A DNA stretch of 64,000 nucleotides from Apostichopus japonicus (taxonomy: Eukaryota > Echinodermata > Holothuroidea > Aspidochirotida > Stichopodidae), in assembly GCF_037975245.1 (NCBI RefSeq), contig NC_092565.1, positions 14,167,499 through 14,231,498 on the forward strand. The letters run 5' to 3'. Under the pieces are notes generated by a model. That model was not told where the DNA came from and ran no database searches. It saw only the letters and a list, made by a program, of their open reading frames with translations. The position numbers and the translations under genes were made by a program. Below, piece by piece: positions 46,332 through 58,923 of the stretch; position 1 is the stretch's first letter, and every line of letters begins with the position of its first letter.

Positions 46332-49300
46332 GTGAGTATCATTCTTGCATCTAACTTCTAAGCCTAGGTTTTGGGATGATTAATCTCACTGTACAGTGTG
46401 CGGCGTTGACCTAGCCAATGCCTGGTCTATAGCTAATAGTTTGGCTATTCCTAATCCTAACAGACCTACAGTAGGCCTTTAAGCTTATGCCCTATGGGAG
46501 TATGACATTACATTCTGGGCCAAGGCACCCATAGCTCTCTAGTGAGGCCAGGGCACGGGAGCCATGCCCCCTGCAGACTGCTTTGCACCCCCCTTTGTGC
46601 CCGCCTTAAATTGTTGGTGCCCCTCATAAAATCACAATTGATGTTTTATTGGACAATGTTTAGGTCCAAAGGCACACCCAACAGTCTTAATGATTGAATT
46701 AGGCCTAAAGTGACAGTTTAGTTCGACTCATGGCTGTTGTGAAGGGATGAAAACGTACATTAATTGCTACAGGCCTAGCCTTTGTGTAGGTCAACATTAA
46801 TTTCTCTTCATAAATGTAACCATTACATAGCTTCTATAGAGTCTAAGTTTGCGAACTCATAATAGAGCTAGTCGACAAAAAAAGGCAGGGGTTAGGGTGG
46901 GGGAGGGAGGGAAGATGAGAGAGATTGGTGCACTTTTGGAGGTTATCTTTCGAATGCTGGTAGACAAGTTCATCTAGTTGACAACTATGTACACACAACT
47001 TTTTGGCACAGTATTTAAGCAAACAATAATTGAAAAAGTAATGCTGGAAGAGAAATGTAGAAGAGGATGAAAAAGGATGAAAACTTTCTTTCATTGTCCC
47101 CATAACTAAGTATGAACTAATTTACTTCAGTGCTTATAATTAATATAGGGTTTAGCAACTATGTATGGATACAGAGAGAGAAATTAACCCTGAAATAAAT
47201 GGCAATGTATCACACTGTATAGCCACATGAGACTGATGACAGTGGTGAGCCCTCTAAATACAAAGTTTTGAACAGTTCTGCAACTTTACGCTTGATCGAT
47301 TCCTTTGAAGACTACCTGTACTACAAATTTGTAGATCCTCTTTAGGCTTGCTTAGCCTTGCTATGCAGTCATGAATGCATGTGGATGATACACTACATGG
47401 GTGTATCCAGGATTTTGTAAAGTAGGGTGTGTGGCCCTAGGGTGGTTGAAGCCAATGTCTTCATCAGAAGAAAAAAAAAGGAGAGCTTTTTTAAGATGTA
47501 GATTAGACGCATTCTGAGCCATACTTAGGCTATAACATTTTTAATTAGGTCTACATGTAAGGTTGTGGGATTGAAATGCTTAGCTAGGTGGTATTAAATG
47601 CATAACAACTAGAGACCCATAGTTTTTCACAGATTTGATCTGTTTGTAATTCAAACATATTGTCTGTAATACCTAAGTGCAATACATGTGATCTTTAATA
47701 TCCCCCTATTTTTTTCCAGGGTACTAACTGCCACTGGTCATAAGAGTAAACCTCTACATTCCTTGTTCCATTTCACTCATGAAGAAGAAAAAAGTTTAAC
47801 CAAAAAGTTCTAAATTGCTCAGTACTCCAGAGATCGGCCAGACACATGATACATGGTTCTAACTTATAATAGTGTAGCCTACCGAAACTGTGCCAAAACC
47901 TGGCTATTGTCAGATTGTTGTGAAAATAATCAAAAAATTTCTATTTTTAATGGAACACAAAGAAGAACTGTCTATGTGGACTAGTAATGATTTCTGAAGA
48001 GAAAGATAAAATCTTGTTTTGAAATTTACAATAGGACAGAGATCCTGTGCCATTAAAGCTGACCCGATATAAAGCTGAAAGAAGTAAAGCTCAGAGAGAA
48101 TACGAAAGATATCTTTAAACATATAAATCATAATGGCAGTTTATTACTCACTGAAATATTTATACTGTAACTAGAACTAAGAAACATATTTTACTGTACA
48201 GTTTGGGGTGTACATTGGTCTGTCCATGTAATGTGAAAACTTACACACAGTGTTAGCTTGGCAGGCTTCTCCTACTTCAAATACCACCAGCTAGGCTGAC
48301 CAGTAAAAGAACCTTTATGAACCAAATAGTACGAAATTGTATTATATACATACACTGCATATATAAGTCCTTCTATTCAGAGAAGTTATTGCAGACTAGT
48401 TTGTATTGCAGACACCTGGTATTACAAATTTTATGCTCTTTTTTGTCAGGGTTTTACTCTGTACCATAAATCATTTGTTGCTGGGACCTACAGTAGTTAA
48501 TTTGTACAGTCAGTCTACATATAATCACTTTAAGCTTACAAGTAACCCCGGCAATTTAAGCCTTATCAATATGAAGTTACATGGAATGACTACAAATTAT
48601 CTCATCTGCTTGGGTAGAAATAAAATTCAATTTTTGTCAAATTTCCTGTTTTTTTCCTATCAGATGTGTGGTTGGTGGTGCATATATGTATATGGAATTG
48701 GAAGAGAGCCCTGCCTGGGTTTTAGTGTGTGGGTGTCTAGCACTAAACCTTATGGGAGGCTGGAAGTGACCTCCGCTGACACTGTAGGAATGTAGGGTCA
48801 TGGGAATAGAGGGGGTGTCACATGCCAAGGGTAGTCAGCTATCACTGTTCATAGGGTTAGGAGGAATTCAACCTTGCCCGAGAATAGAGGGGGAATAAAG
48901 GAAAACAAGATGAAACAGAAAATTGAATTATTTTTCCAGAATAGCAGAAAAAGTAAGACAAATTTAATAAGTTCGGAAAGTAGGGTTTGCCAGGTATTTG
49001 ATTGGGGCATGTCCTTTCAGTTTGTCTTTAACAATATTTATGAGCCAACTAGTAACTAAATTATTATTGATTGAAATCAAATCTACATTGTGCATTAATT
49101 TGTGATACAAGGCATGTTTGGTTTTCATTGTTTCTCATTTATGCAATAAGGAACCCCTTGAGCAACAGTTAAAATCACTAGTCAGTAAGAGAGAGACTTG
49201 ATAATACCTAATAAAATACAAATTGTTCAATATGTACAGTTGAAACGTTTCCAAGGTTATTTCAGTTTTAATGAAAAATGATCAAAGAACAGTTTGTTGG

Positions 49301-52300
49301 TGTAGTTGACATATGACATGGCAGGTGAATATGATGGACTCTCAAATATACTGAATCTAAACTGTGAAACTGATAGTTTAATTTATGTATTCAGCTGTGA
49401 TGGTCTAAACAATGGTATTGTTGTAGTATTGTGTAGTATTTAAAATGATCAAACTCTCACGAGAGATGTGCTCCTTGTCGAAATTGTGTCCCAATCGCGA
49501 GAGATCCAGTGAATGAAAAAATTCAATGTAAAACCTTGTGCGTGTATACTGAACGAAAAAAAGCATTACTCGGATGCAAATATGCAGGGCAAATGTTTAA
49601 GGATTTTCTCCGGTTGTCCCTCGGACAATCAGGCCTTATATTTGGTTGTTCGAACAATAATTTTGTTTTACGAAAAAATGTAGCAAAATGAAAATGACCA
49701 GTATGACACACTGTAGGATGTACACTGGAGGAGAGATGTGAAGGTCAGTGAACAGAACACCAGCTTTGGTGAATGATAGCAATTAATCATTTTATGTACT
49801 TGGGATGGTGAGGGTGAGGGGGGGGGGTGGTCCTATATAGTTCAAATGCAATTTGAATTTGATGTAAATAACTATTTGTCCACCAGACAACTTCCAGAGC
49901 AGATTTCGTTGCCTGAACAGACATTTTGTCATTGAAAGACACATTTAACAAATACCCTCTGGTCCTTTATTGCTACATTCTTTTTCAATAGGCCTAATAC
50001 TTGTTGAGCATTTGCTCCCACATTTTTCGATCCAATTAATGTTTCGATGCAATTGTTTTGATGGAACACCAATATGTTTTGATTTGATTTTTCATTCACT
50101 ATCTCTGGAAATGGGTCCAAAATGTTTGCAAAAATGGTATTAATTGTTGTTAATATGTCATCAAGATCAACCTTCATGACTAAAAGTTTACTCTGATAGG
50201 TATGATAGAATTTTATAGTATATGTATCAGTTAAGTTCTGTAAAACTTTTTCTCCATTTCACAAGAAAATTTGAGAAAGACTTTTGTTGTTGAGACTTTT
50301 ACAATATGTAGAGTACTATACACTGTTATCTTTTTCATAATATGTGCATTGAATACAGTTACACCTTGTTTTTTTTTTAAGGAGTGACACAGTATATAGA
50401 CAGAAAATGCCAAAGTTCTCATGGTACAGGGAAGTTGCAAAATAATTAAGAAGTGATGTTTCGTGATGTTTAGCGTTCAGCTCTGTTTGTTTTGCCTTCA
50501 AACATCTTGCTATGGTACCAACTGGATAATACTGTTGATATTTGGTGTTGGTTCTCATTTCCAAATATTTGAGTAACAGGACTCTTTGAGTGGCTTCCAC
50601 ACCTTCATGGTTGAGTAACCAAGGACAGTCGGGGCAGTGTAATGATCTGTGTGCAATGTCAGTGGATGTAATGTGGAATGTGTGTGTCAGTTGTAGGATG
50701 GACATTTTTTGTATGAATTTGTCAAGACTAAAATAAATACTATCATTTTGCGTGATTGGATAAAAAAAATTGTGATGTTCTGACTAGGGAATCATTTAGT
50801 AGCATGTATTTTGGTGTAGCACTTTTCAGGTTTAGAAAATTTAATTCTCATATAATAGTGAAATTACTTCATTGTACAAGACTGTTACACAATGTTACAT
50901 GTGCTGGTGCAATGTGCCACATTTGTAGCATCACGTAGGAAGCAATCTATCAAGCTCCATTGTATTTTAATAGTAACGTTGAAGGTCATTAATTTCCAGT
51001 AGTTTGGAATTTTTCATAGTTCATGTAATTTATAAGATTTATACATAATGTATGCTTTGCTAGCTAAATTCATCTCAGTTGAAGCCGTACATGCCCAAGT
51101 TGATTAAAGTCATGCAAGATTCTGAATTCCTTGCAAGACCTACGTATGGCAAAGTTCTGTTCATGCTAACTGGGTAATTGACTTTACAAGATGTATGGCA
51201 TGGATATGATACTGAGACCCATCAAAAGAATATATATAGTCTTAAAGCAGCTGGTCAAAAATATAACCAAATCTACCCAATATTACTCAAGAAATGATGG
51301 TGTATTTGACATATTTATTTGTTTTGCCACAAAAGTACAAAGTGGGGGGAAGTCTTCCATAAAGCTTAAAAGCTTAACAATGTGGAAGACTCCCTGTAGA
51401 AAGAAAAGAAAAACACAATATATATGTGTATAAATACATATACATAAATATAAGTGCAAATTAAATGTTCAATATATATATATAGTAATTACATACAGGT
51501 ATAATTTAGTTTTAGTCAGTAACTATTTATTTATTTGTTTGCCACAAAAGTACAAAGTGGAGGAAGTCTTCCATAAAGCTTAAAAGCTTAACAATGTGGA
51601 AGACTCCCTGTAGAAAGAAAAGAAAAGAAAAACACAATATATATGTGTATAAATACATATACATAAATATAAGTACAAATTAAATGTTCAATATATATAT
51701 AGTAATTACATACAGGTATAATTTAGTTTTAGTCAGTAACTATTTATTTATTTGTTTGCCACAAAAGTACAAAGTGGAGGAAGTCTTCCATAAAGCTTAA
51801 AAGCTTAACAATGTGGAAGACTCCCTGTAGAAAGAAAAGAAAAGAAAAACACAATATATATGTGTATAAATACATATACATAAATATAAGTACAAATTAA
51901 ATGTTCAATATATATATAGTAATTACATACAGGTATAATTTAGTTTTAGTCAGTAACTATTTATTTATTTGTTTGCCACAAAAGTACAAAGTGGAGGAAG
52001 TCTTCCATAAAGCTTAAAAGCTTAACAATGTGGAAGACTCCCTGTAGAAAGAAAAGAAAAGAAAAACACAATATATATGTGTATAAATACATATACATAA
52101 ATATAAGTACAAATTAAATGTTCAATATATATATAGTAATTACATACAGGTATAATTTAGTTTTAGTCAGTAACTATTTATTTATTTGTTTGCCACAAAA
52201 GTACAAAGTGGAGGAAGTCTTCCATAAAGCTTAAAAGCTTAACAATGTGGAAGACTCCCTGTAGAAAGAAAAGAAAAGAAAAACACAATATATATGTGTA

Positions 52301-54952
52301 TAAATACATATACATAAATATAAGTACAAATTAAATGTTCAATATATATATAGTAATTACATACAGGTATAATTTAGTTTTAGTCAGTAACTATTTATTT
52401 ATTTGTTTGCCACAAAAGTACAAAGTGGAGGAAGTCTTCCATAAAGCTTAAAAGCTTAACAATGTGGAAGACTCCCTGTAGAAAGAAAAGAAAAGAAAAA
52501 CACAATATATATGTGTATAAATACATATACATAAATATAAGTACAAATTAAATGTTCAATATATATATAGTAATTACATACAGGTATAATTTAGTTTTAG
52601 TCAGTAACTATTTATTTATTTGTTTGCCACAAAAGTACAAAGTGGAGGAAGTCTTCCATAAAGCTTAAAAGCTTAACAATGTGGAAGACTCCCTGAAGAA
52701 AGAAAAGAAAAGAAAAGAAAAGAAAAAACAAAAAATATATATATGTGTATGAATACATACATAGATATAAGTACAAATTAAATGTTCAATATATATATAT
52801 ATAGTAATTACATACAGGTATAATTTAGTTTTAGTCAGTAACTAGCTATTATTTCCTTACAAAACCACTTCTTAAAGGATGTGACTGACTTTTTACTCTT
52901 TAAATCGTTCATTAGAAGATTCCATGTATTTGATCAAACTAAGAGACAGCCCTAGCTGCTCTGAGATTTTTTTGTCGAATAAAGCTTAAACTTTGATTTG
53001 GTGAGATACTTAACATCACATGATACAATATATTTCATATATTAATTGTAAGTAATGAGCGAATTGGAAAATTTCAACTTTCATTCGTTTTAGATAAGAT
53101 TTCACCAGTCTATATGGCTGCCAAGGTAGATTGCTATACACTTTTATTATAGAATTTCATCAGAAAAAGCATCAAATTCAGCCCCAAAAAGCTTCTTCAA
53201 AGAGCTTCTTCTTTAAAAAGGGCTTAATTAGCAATTCTCCTGGATAAGGAAGCATGTATATACAGTAAATAATTGAACACAAACGACAGTAGAAACTTGG
53301 ATAGTCTGGTTAATCTCAGTTGGTAAGGCCGGTCAGCAGAGCTAACAGAAATTTACAACAGAACATCTCTTATTATTGTACTGTACCATGAGAAACCTGA
53401 AGTTCATTGGTCTTCTAGTCAAGCCTTCCATAGAGTGCCTCTCCCTTCTCCATTAAAGTAGCAGTGAGCACCTAACCAGGCCTTTCTGCATTCATGTACA
53501 GTATGTATGTAATGCAAATCAATTATTTATATATATAATGTAATGCAAATCAATTATTTTTGATCAATTATTTTGGTTTGTTAATTATCTAATGTTGAAT
53601 CCCCCCAAAAAGTTCTTTTGTTTCTTTGTAACTTTTTTTAACTTTTGAAAAAAAAAAATCCAACATTTGTTTCTTCTTTTTTAAGCAACTTTCTTGATTC
53701 CTGATTATAAATGCAATCTCTGTCAATACATTCATTATTAAATATATGTTAAACAGTAATTGGGTTAAAAAGTGTCAAAAGCTGTTGTTTCATAACTGAT
53801 GTACATGTATATTCTTTGAAAGCAGTTGCATCGACAAAAGTTTGTGAATTTATTTGTACCACACACAAAATAGCAAACTACAAATTTTATGGAAGAAATT
53901 ACAAATTTTTAATCTTCATTATTAGTCTTAAATTAGTTTAAACTAACTGAAGACACCAGTCGACAGTCACTAAGGAACTCTCTTAAAGATCTATAAAGCC
54001 TGTCCTATTCTCATTATTAATAGAGGAGGTACATTTGCATATTTCACTATTAAAGTGCAGAGCTAATCATATATCCCTTTAAGCACACCCACAAGCTTAT
54101 TTGTAAATGTCAGCACTAATCAGAAGCCATAGGTGGTTGATGGACTCAGTCACAACCGACACCGGTGGTAACTTGCTGTGGTTCAAGCCTATAGCAACTT
54201 GCACACTGTAATATTAATGTACCTGGTGTGCCTTGTTACTGGAGTGCATTGTACTGGAGCTTAATAGGTCCAGTATAATGTAGGGCAATGTAAGAAAATA
54301 AGCAAAGCAAAAATAAACTCAACCATACACACAAACCAGACCGTATAAATGCTGATGTTTTGCTGTAAAATCAAAGCACACTGTTTTTCCTTCTCCTTCA
54401 CATTTGGTACATTTGATACCAGATGTTTTCTTGGTTTGAAAATTTGCAAACTCAATAACTCCAATTTTTTTTTATAAAGAAATCTGAGAGACCCAGACTT
54501 TTGCTCAAAATTTTTGGATGGAATTTTCAATTTTATTTAGCTCCAAAAGACAACACCTTGGCCTAAATAATCAGCTGTAAGAAAGATGAAGTTTAAAAAA
54601 GTTTAATTAAGGTATACAAGGTATCAGTCACAATATCATTAACGCTGTGTCAGGTTTATAGAATTTACAGTCCAGAGGTAATTATGTATCATAACATTAA
54701 GTTGCCTCATATTTAAGTACCAATTTCATAGCATTGTCTTGCATTTTAGTCAGTTATATATTACTCCCTGAATTGGTCACTGTACTTTTCCAGATCATTT
54801 TAAGGATGTTAATACCCAAAAGGGAAGTCCAAGAGGGAACCTGGACTTTGAGGCTAAGCTGGGTGCTCCACAGTCACTGGGTCCACTGGAAGTGGATGTG
54901 ACTAGTGGTCCAGAATGGTCACCCAGAGGCTTCACGCCGCCCAATGTAAAGA
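45701..54952 (+). CDS. Unrecognised gene with Ser-rich and Lys-rich low-complexity segments (join 45701-46331, 54794-54952, continues)
   Basis: The first coding exon gives 210 residues plus one base and ends in a strong donor G|GTGAGT. The start is firm: an in-frame TAA ends three bases upstream (45695-45697) and A is at -3. Exon 2 (54794-54952, acceptor TTTTCCAG, donor A|GTAAGT) is phase 1 at both ends and adds 53 codons. Visible features in order are alternating polar/hydrophobic stretches (KIDVDVGTSG, SANVSVGLAGGVFV), a ten-Ser run followed by DDDK, a basic block KAKRKRKKKRK (possible nuclear signal), LEVDVPSP, EVEVQVGLD, and in exon 2 LEVDVTSGPEWSP. The recurring (L/V)EVDV phrases recall AHNAK-type beta-repeat proteins, but this is only resemblance. 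The 3' end is not found. No function assigned. Confidence 0.7.
46332..51302 (+). other. Long first intron of the unrecognised gene, 5' part
   Basis: AT-rich, with a hAT-like end string TATCCAGGATTTT at 47404 and a G10 run near 49819. Minus-strand frames at 49929-50177 and 50316-50705 (129 codons, containing CPDCPWL) look slightly protein-like but match nothing I know. The plus-strand frame at 48406-48795 is unsupported. Confidence 0.4.
51303..52846. repeat. Seven-copy 217-bp tandem array
   Basis: GCCACAAAAGTACAAAGTGG starts units at 51326, 51541, 51758, 51975, 52192, 52409 and 52626. The inner spacings are exactly 217 bp and the middle copies are almost identical. The first copy has fewer GAAAA units and the last is expanded there. 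Each unit contains an inverted pair AGTCTTCCA/TGGAAGACT around AAGCTTAAAAGCTT, a GAAAAGAAAA tract, and a TATATATA-rich half. Intronic, no coding frame. Confidence 0.95.
52847..54793 (+). other. Long first intron, 3' part
   Basis: Anonymous AT-rich DNA; no second copy of any block and no exon recognised. Confidence 0.4.
54794..54952 (+). CDS. Second coding exon of the unrecognised gene
   Basis: 159 bp, phase 1 to phase 1, so it can be skipped or duplicated without shifting frame. Encodes HFKDVNTQKGSPRGNLDFEA, then KLGAPQSLGPLEVDVTSGPE and WSPRGFTPPNVK. Linked to the first exon by compatible phase and the shared LEVDV phrase. Confidence 0.65.
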
Positions 54953-57361
54953 GTAAGTAATGAACGTGTTGATCGTCGTTGATCGGTATTGCTGTTTAGC
55001 AGTATTCATAACCATACCCTGGCATGTTGTGGTAAATACTGTGTAAAGTCTGCATGCATGCATAGCCTGCACTGTGCAAATGTAAAGAAGCTATTTAGTA
55101 ACTCAAAATGGAGGCAGCCGGCAATTTGACGTGTTCCCCGTTCATTCCATCCCTAAATTCCTTCTCCAAGTGTTGTCCTGTACATAATAAAACTGTTTCA
55201 TCGAAGTGTCTTCAAGTTCATGTAAATGAAGGTTACAGATTCGTAGACTGGAAATTTGAAGCTTTAAGCAAAATAGTCAAGTCATGTCTCGTAACACTAA
55301 ATTTCAAGTGCAATGTCCCTTGAACAATTAATGCTGTGAACCTTTCCACTTTGAGGGAATACAGTGACTATTAGTGAATGACTTAAATCTGGAAAATTCC
55401 CCACACTGCTGAAGACCTGAGTGAACTTTGAAATGATCAGAACACCTCTAGAGTGTAATTATTCCACTCTCCCTTGTGGGTGGATGGAGATCTTCTAGCT
55501 CTGTGGAAAACCATTGAAAATTTCCTAAATTTGGTAGGCATGTTCAAACTGGTCACAGAATGTTGCGGGTAGGATAAACATAACATTTACAAAACTGTAT
55601 GCTTTTGACATAAACTCCTTTCATGTACAAAACTCTGCTGCTTTAGTTATATCTTAACATATATTAAGTCTTCCTAGTATTACCATGCGCATATTTATGC
55701 AGTATATTTCATTCACATCCTGTTTTATAAACAGTGTTTGAAATTGTTGCATTTCCCATCTAAAATGCCATCCTTATTTGGTTTTTACTGTGTGATGTAG
55801 ACGATTCCTTGATGCAACATCTACTACTAATTGACTTCTAGTGATTTTATCTACAATTCGGTTATCATGGTTATGATAGCTAATGGCCAGTGGGCAGAGA
55901 GAAAAAGTGGAGAAGCTGAAAGAAAAATTCCTAGTTTCTACACTAGTCTAAATTTACAGACAAGATTCTTAATTTATACTCATAATCTTCTAAGCTTCTC
56001 TAATGCAGGATGAAGCCAGGGTGGAACCAGTTGTGCTTTGGGAGGGCTCCATGTTCCCTTCCCCATAGTTGATGATACCGTACAGTTTGCTTCCATGAGT
56101 AATTGAGTTCTCACCGATTCAGATAGTAAATGTGATAGTCTCTAGCTTAAGCTCATCTTTGTGTGACATTTTGTGCACTTTAGATAGTATAGAACCTTCT
56201 AAAGGCAACGCTTAATGTAGTTTGCACAGTAGTATAATTATCACATATTCCATATTGGTATTGTTTTGTACTAATTGTCTGAGGGATGAGATGGTGGTGG
56301 GGGACTGTGAGGAAGGGGGTGGGGAGGGTAGCTGGGAAGGATTGGCATGGGAAAGATATTAGATTTGCAGGTGATACATTTGGTAACAGGTTATTTGAAA
56401 GGTCATAGTGGAAAAGTTGTCGTACCTCAAATAATTAGTAACTATTTCTGCAATGCATCTGTGCAGTGTACATTTGACCTATAAAACAAAAATCATCTTA
56501 AGAGTAGAGAAACTGATCATCTTGGATTGTTCTGAACAACAAAGTTTTGTTAAATGATATGAATGGATGTAATATGAGTTAGGTCATTATTGATACACTG
56601 TCAGGGAAAGATATGAATAAAAAGATATAGTAGCTGGCCATCAAAATTGATAGCTTTAAGGACATTTACTACCCCAAAAACCAAGAAGTACCAGCATGTA
56701 AGTATGTAATCTAATACCTGTTGGTGTGGTATGCTGTGGTTATATCCCTAGATACTGTGGTAAATATGACCTATCCTTATATTAAAATTATTATATGAGG
56801 TATAGGCCTCTACCTAGTTGTGGTTTGCTGTTCGTGTTTGGTGTTAATTGGGGTAATACTTCCATCATGATGGTGTAATACTGTATTTAGTAAAGATAGG
56901 AATGATGTCACTCAGTCTGAGAAACATGTCTGTTGTAGAAACAAGACATTGTACCGTATTTGATTTTATGGAATTTATGAAAGTTAAATACAATAAAAAA
57001 GGAGCAGATGGAACGGCATCTATTTTGGGAGGAAAGAAGATAGGTATCACCATTTTGTACCATCATTCTGTACCTGCAGCTTACGTGCAACCTTGCTACC
57101 ATATTTTTATCTCTGTAATCTGAGAATAAGAGAAGAATAACAACCTGGCATGCTAAGTATATGGTAACTCTATATTCAATAAAAGTATAAAACATTATAG
57201 TATTTCCTGAAAGGCTATCTTGGGTGCTAAAGTTCATACATAGCCCTCAAATTGTTCCTACATAAACAGTATAGTATGTACTATGTAGTGAAAGTGAAAC
57301 TTCAACTAAAGATTGTGCAATAAACAAAATGAAAGAAATTTAAACTGGTTTTATTTTTGAT
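54953..57361 (+). other. Probable intron after exon 2; one weak exon candidate
   Basis: A segment at 56939-57043 is open, 105 bp long, preceded by TTGTAG and followed by G|GTATCA, and phase 1 at both ends like the neighbouring exon. Its peptide (VFDFMEFMKVKYNKKGADGT) does not resemble the rest of the gene, and the acceptor tract is poor, so it is not called as an exon. Confidence 0.3.
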
Positions 57362-57690
57362 TCCTTGCCAGAGGCAGAAGGAATCTATGCGATGGCGATG
57401 GCATGTGTATGTGTGTGTATGTGACACTTGCTTATGAAAACCGTAACTCAAAATGCTCATGGTGGATTAACTTCATACTTGGAATTATGGTTCTGTCTTA
57501 TGGAGTACATGAACCCTTTTCTTTTCTGTGAGGTACAGGGATCATTTGGGGTCAACAGAGGTCAAAGTCTGAAAACTTTGTAAACACGATAGCTCAAAAA
57601 GTACATCTTTGTTGAACTTTGTACATGGTATGCAAATCCAGCTTTAGTGAGTACAAGAACTCTATTGAAATTGGTGAAGGTCATAGGTCA
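57362..57690. repeat. Dispersed units of the 142-bp repeat family
   Basis: GAAAACCGTAACTCAAAATG (57436) and GTAAACACGATAGCTCAAAA (57580) units, each followed by the TCATACTTGG- and GGTCA-containing blocks. Spacing is about 143 bp. A related partial unit lies at 58085-58170. Preceded by a GT-rich segment. Confidence 0.6.
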
Positions 57691-58442
57691 TATGCAGATA
57701 ACATTTAAGGGGGAGGGGTGCAAAAAAGGGAGGGCGGCGGACATGCTGGGACTTCAGCTGTGATGATCAGTGTTACATTTCAATGAAATCTAAGAATTAA
57801 GTAATCATTCTAACTGGTTACCATACAGTAGTTGTGTTCTTTGATAGCTTTTCAACTTGACCAAATCCATCTATTCCAATATATACGGAAAGCAAAATTT
57901 GTGTGTCAACTTGTGATGTACTTTATATGAACAAAACATGAGGTAACACTGATAGTGTAATAACAGCTGATTTGAGAAGTTTCAGCAGGTCTGTATGTAA
58001 ACTTAAAGAAAGTTGTAATTGAAATTATAGATGGTTGTGATCAAATTTTGGAATCCTTGGTGGAGGCAAGTCTAATACATCTTGATGCATGTGTTTGTGT
58101 GAAGGTACAGGTATATTTCTCTCCTTGGTTTGTAAACAGGATAACTCACAAAGTACATTTGGTTGAACAGTTGAAACATTTACCCTGACAACATTTTCAC
58201 ACTTTGAACTTCAGAATTGTACCACTCTTGAATTTACTTTTAGGATTTGCATGGTGATTGGAGACAACTAAAAATGTTCTTTTTGAGAACCAGAGGGTAT
58301 GAACAAACTTGCTTACTTTCCATTGAATAAATTGATTTGGACAGTTTTCTGTCTGGAGTAGGCTGGTGCATGTCATCTGAGAGACTACAAAGAAAACTGA
58401 GAACTTGTACCTGTAACAGCATGGTATGTTGCATGACATAAG
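57691..58442. other. No gene seen
   Basis: Anonymous DNA with the partial 142-bp-family unit near 58131; no exon recognised. Confidence 0.35.
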
Positions 58443-58923
58443 CAGGGCTGTGCCCAGGATTTTCTGAGTGCCGGGTTTACTGATCGCCGTCCTGGAGGAT
58501 GGGTTTAAGAGGGAGGGGGCGATTTTTGAAGGTGCTCAGATGCCAAATGCTGGCACTTGTGTAGCTTTTAAAGCACATGTACACAAGTACTAGTTTGCTA
58601 ACAATTTACATTTAAATTTTTTTTTTAGTGAAATATATTACGTACCTGGTGAAAGTTATTAGTTTGTTTCAAAGAGATTTTACAAGGGACCGATTGAGAG
58701 CAGTAAGTAATGTTTCTCGCATACGTAACTGATGCATTATTAGTCTGTATGGTTTTGGCATAGGCTAGGCCCAATTTATGTTGAATATACTGTATTGTTA
58801 GGAATGTCGGGATTTAGAGGAAAATAGTGCTGGGCGGGATTCACGATTTTTGAGAGAGTGCTGGGCGGTAAATTTTAGTGCTGGGCGGGGCCGCCCAGTG
58901 CAGCCCAGCGTGGGCACATCACT
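58443..58923. mobile_element. Probable hAT-like MITE (481 bp)
   Basis: The left end CAGGGCTGTGCCCAGGATTT and the right end, reversed CAGTGATGTGCCCACGCTGG, agree over CAG, TGTGCCCA and neighbouring positions. The expected 8-bp duplication is not recognisable (GACATAAG against CATAATTT), so it is old or a boundary is misplaced. GCTGGGCGG is repeated three times near the right end. Confidence 0.55.
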
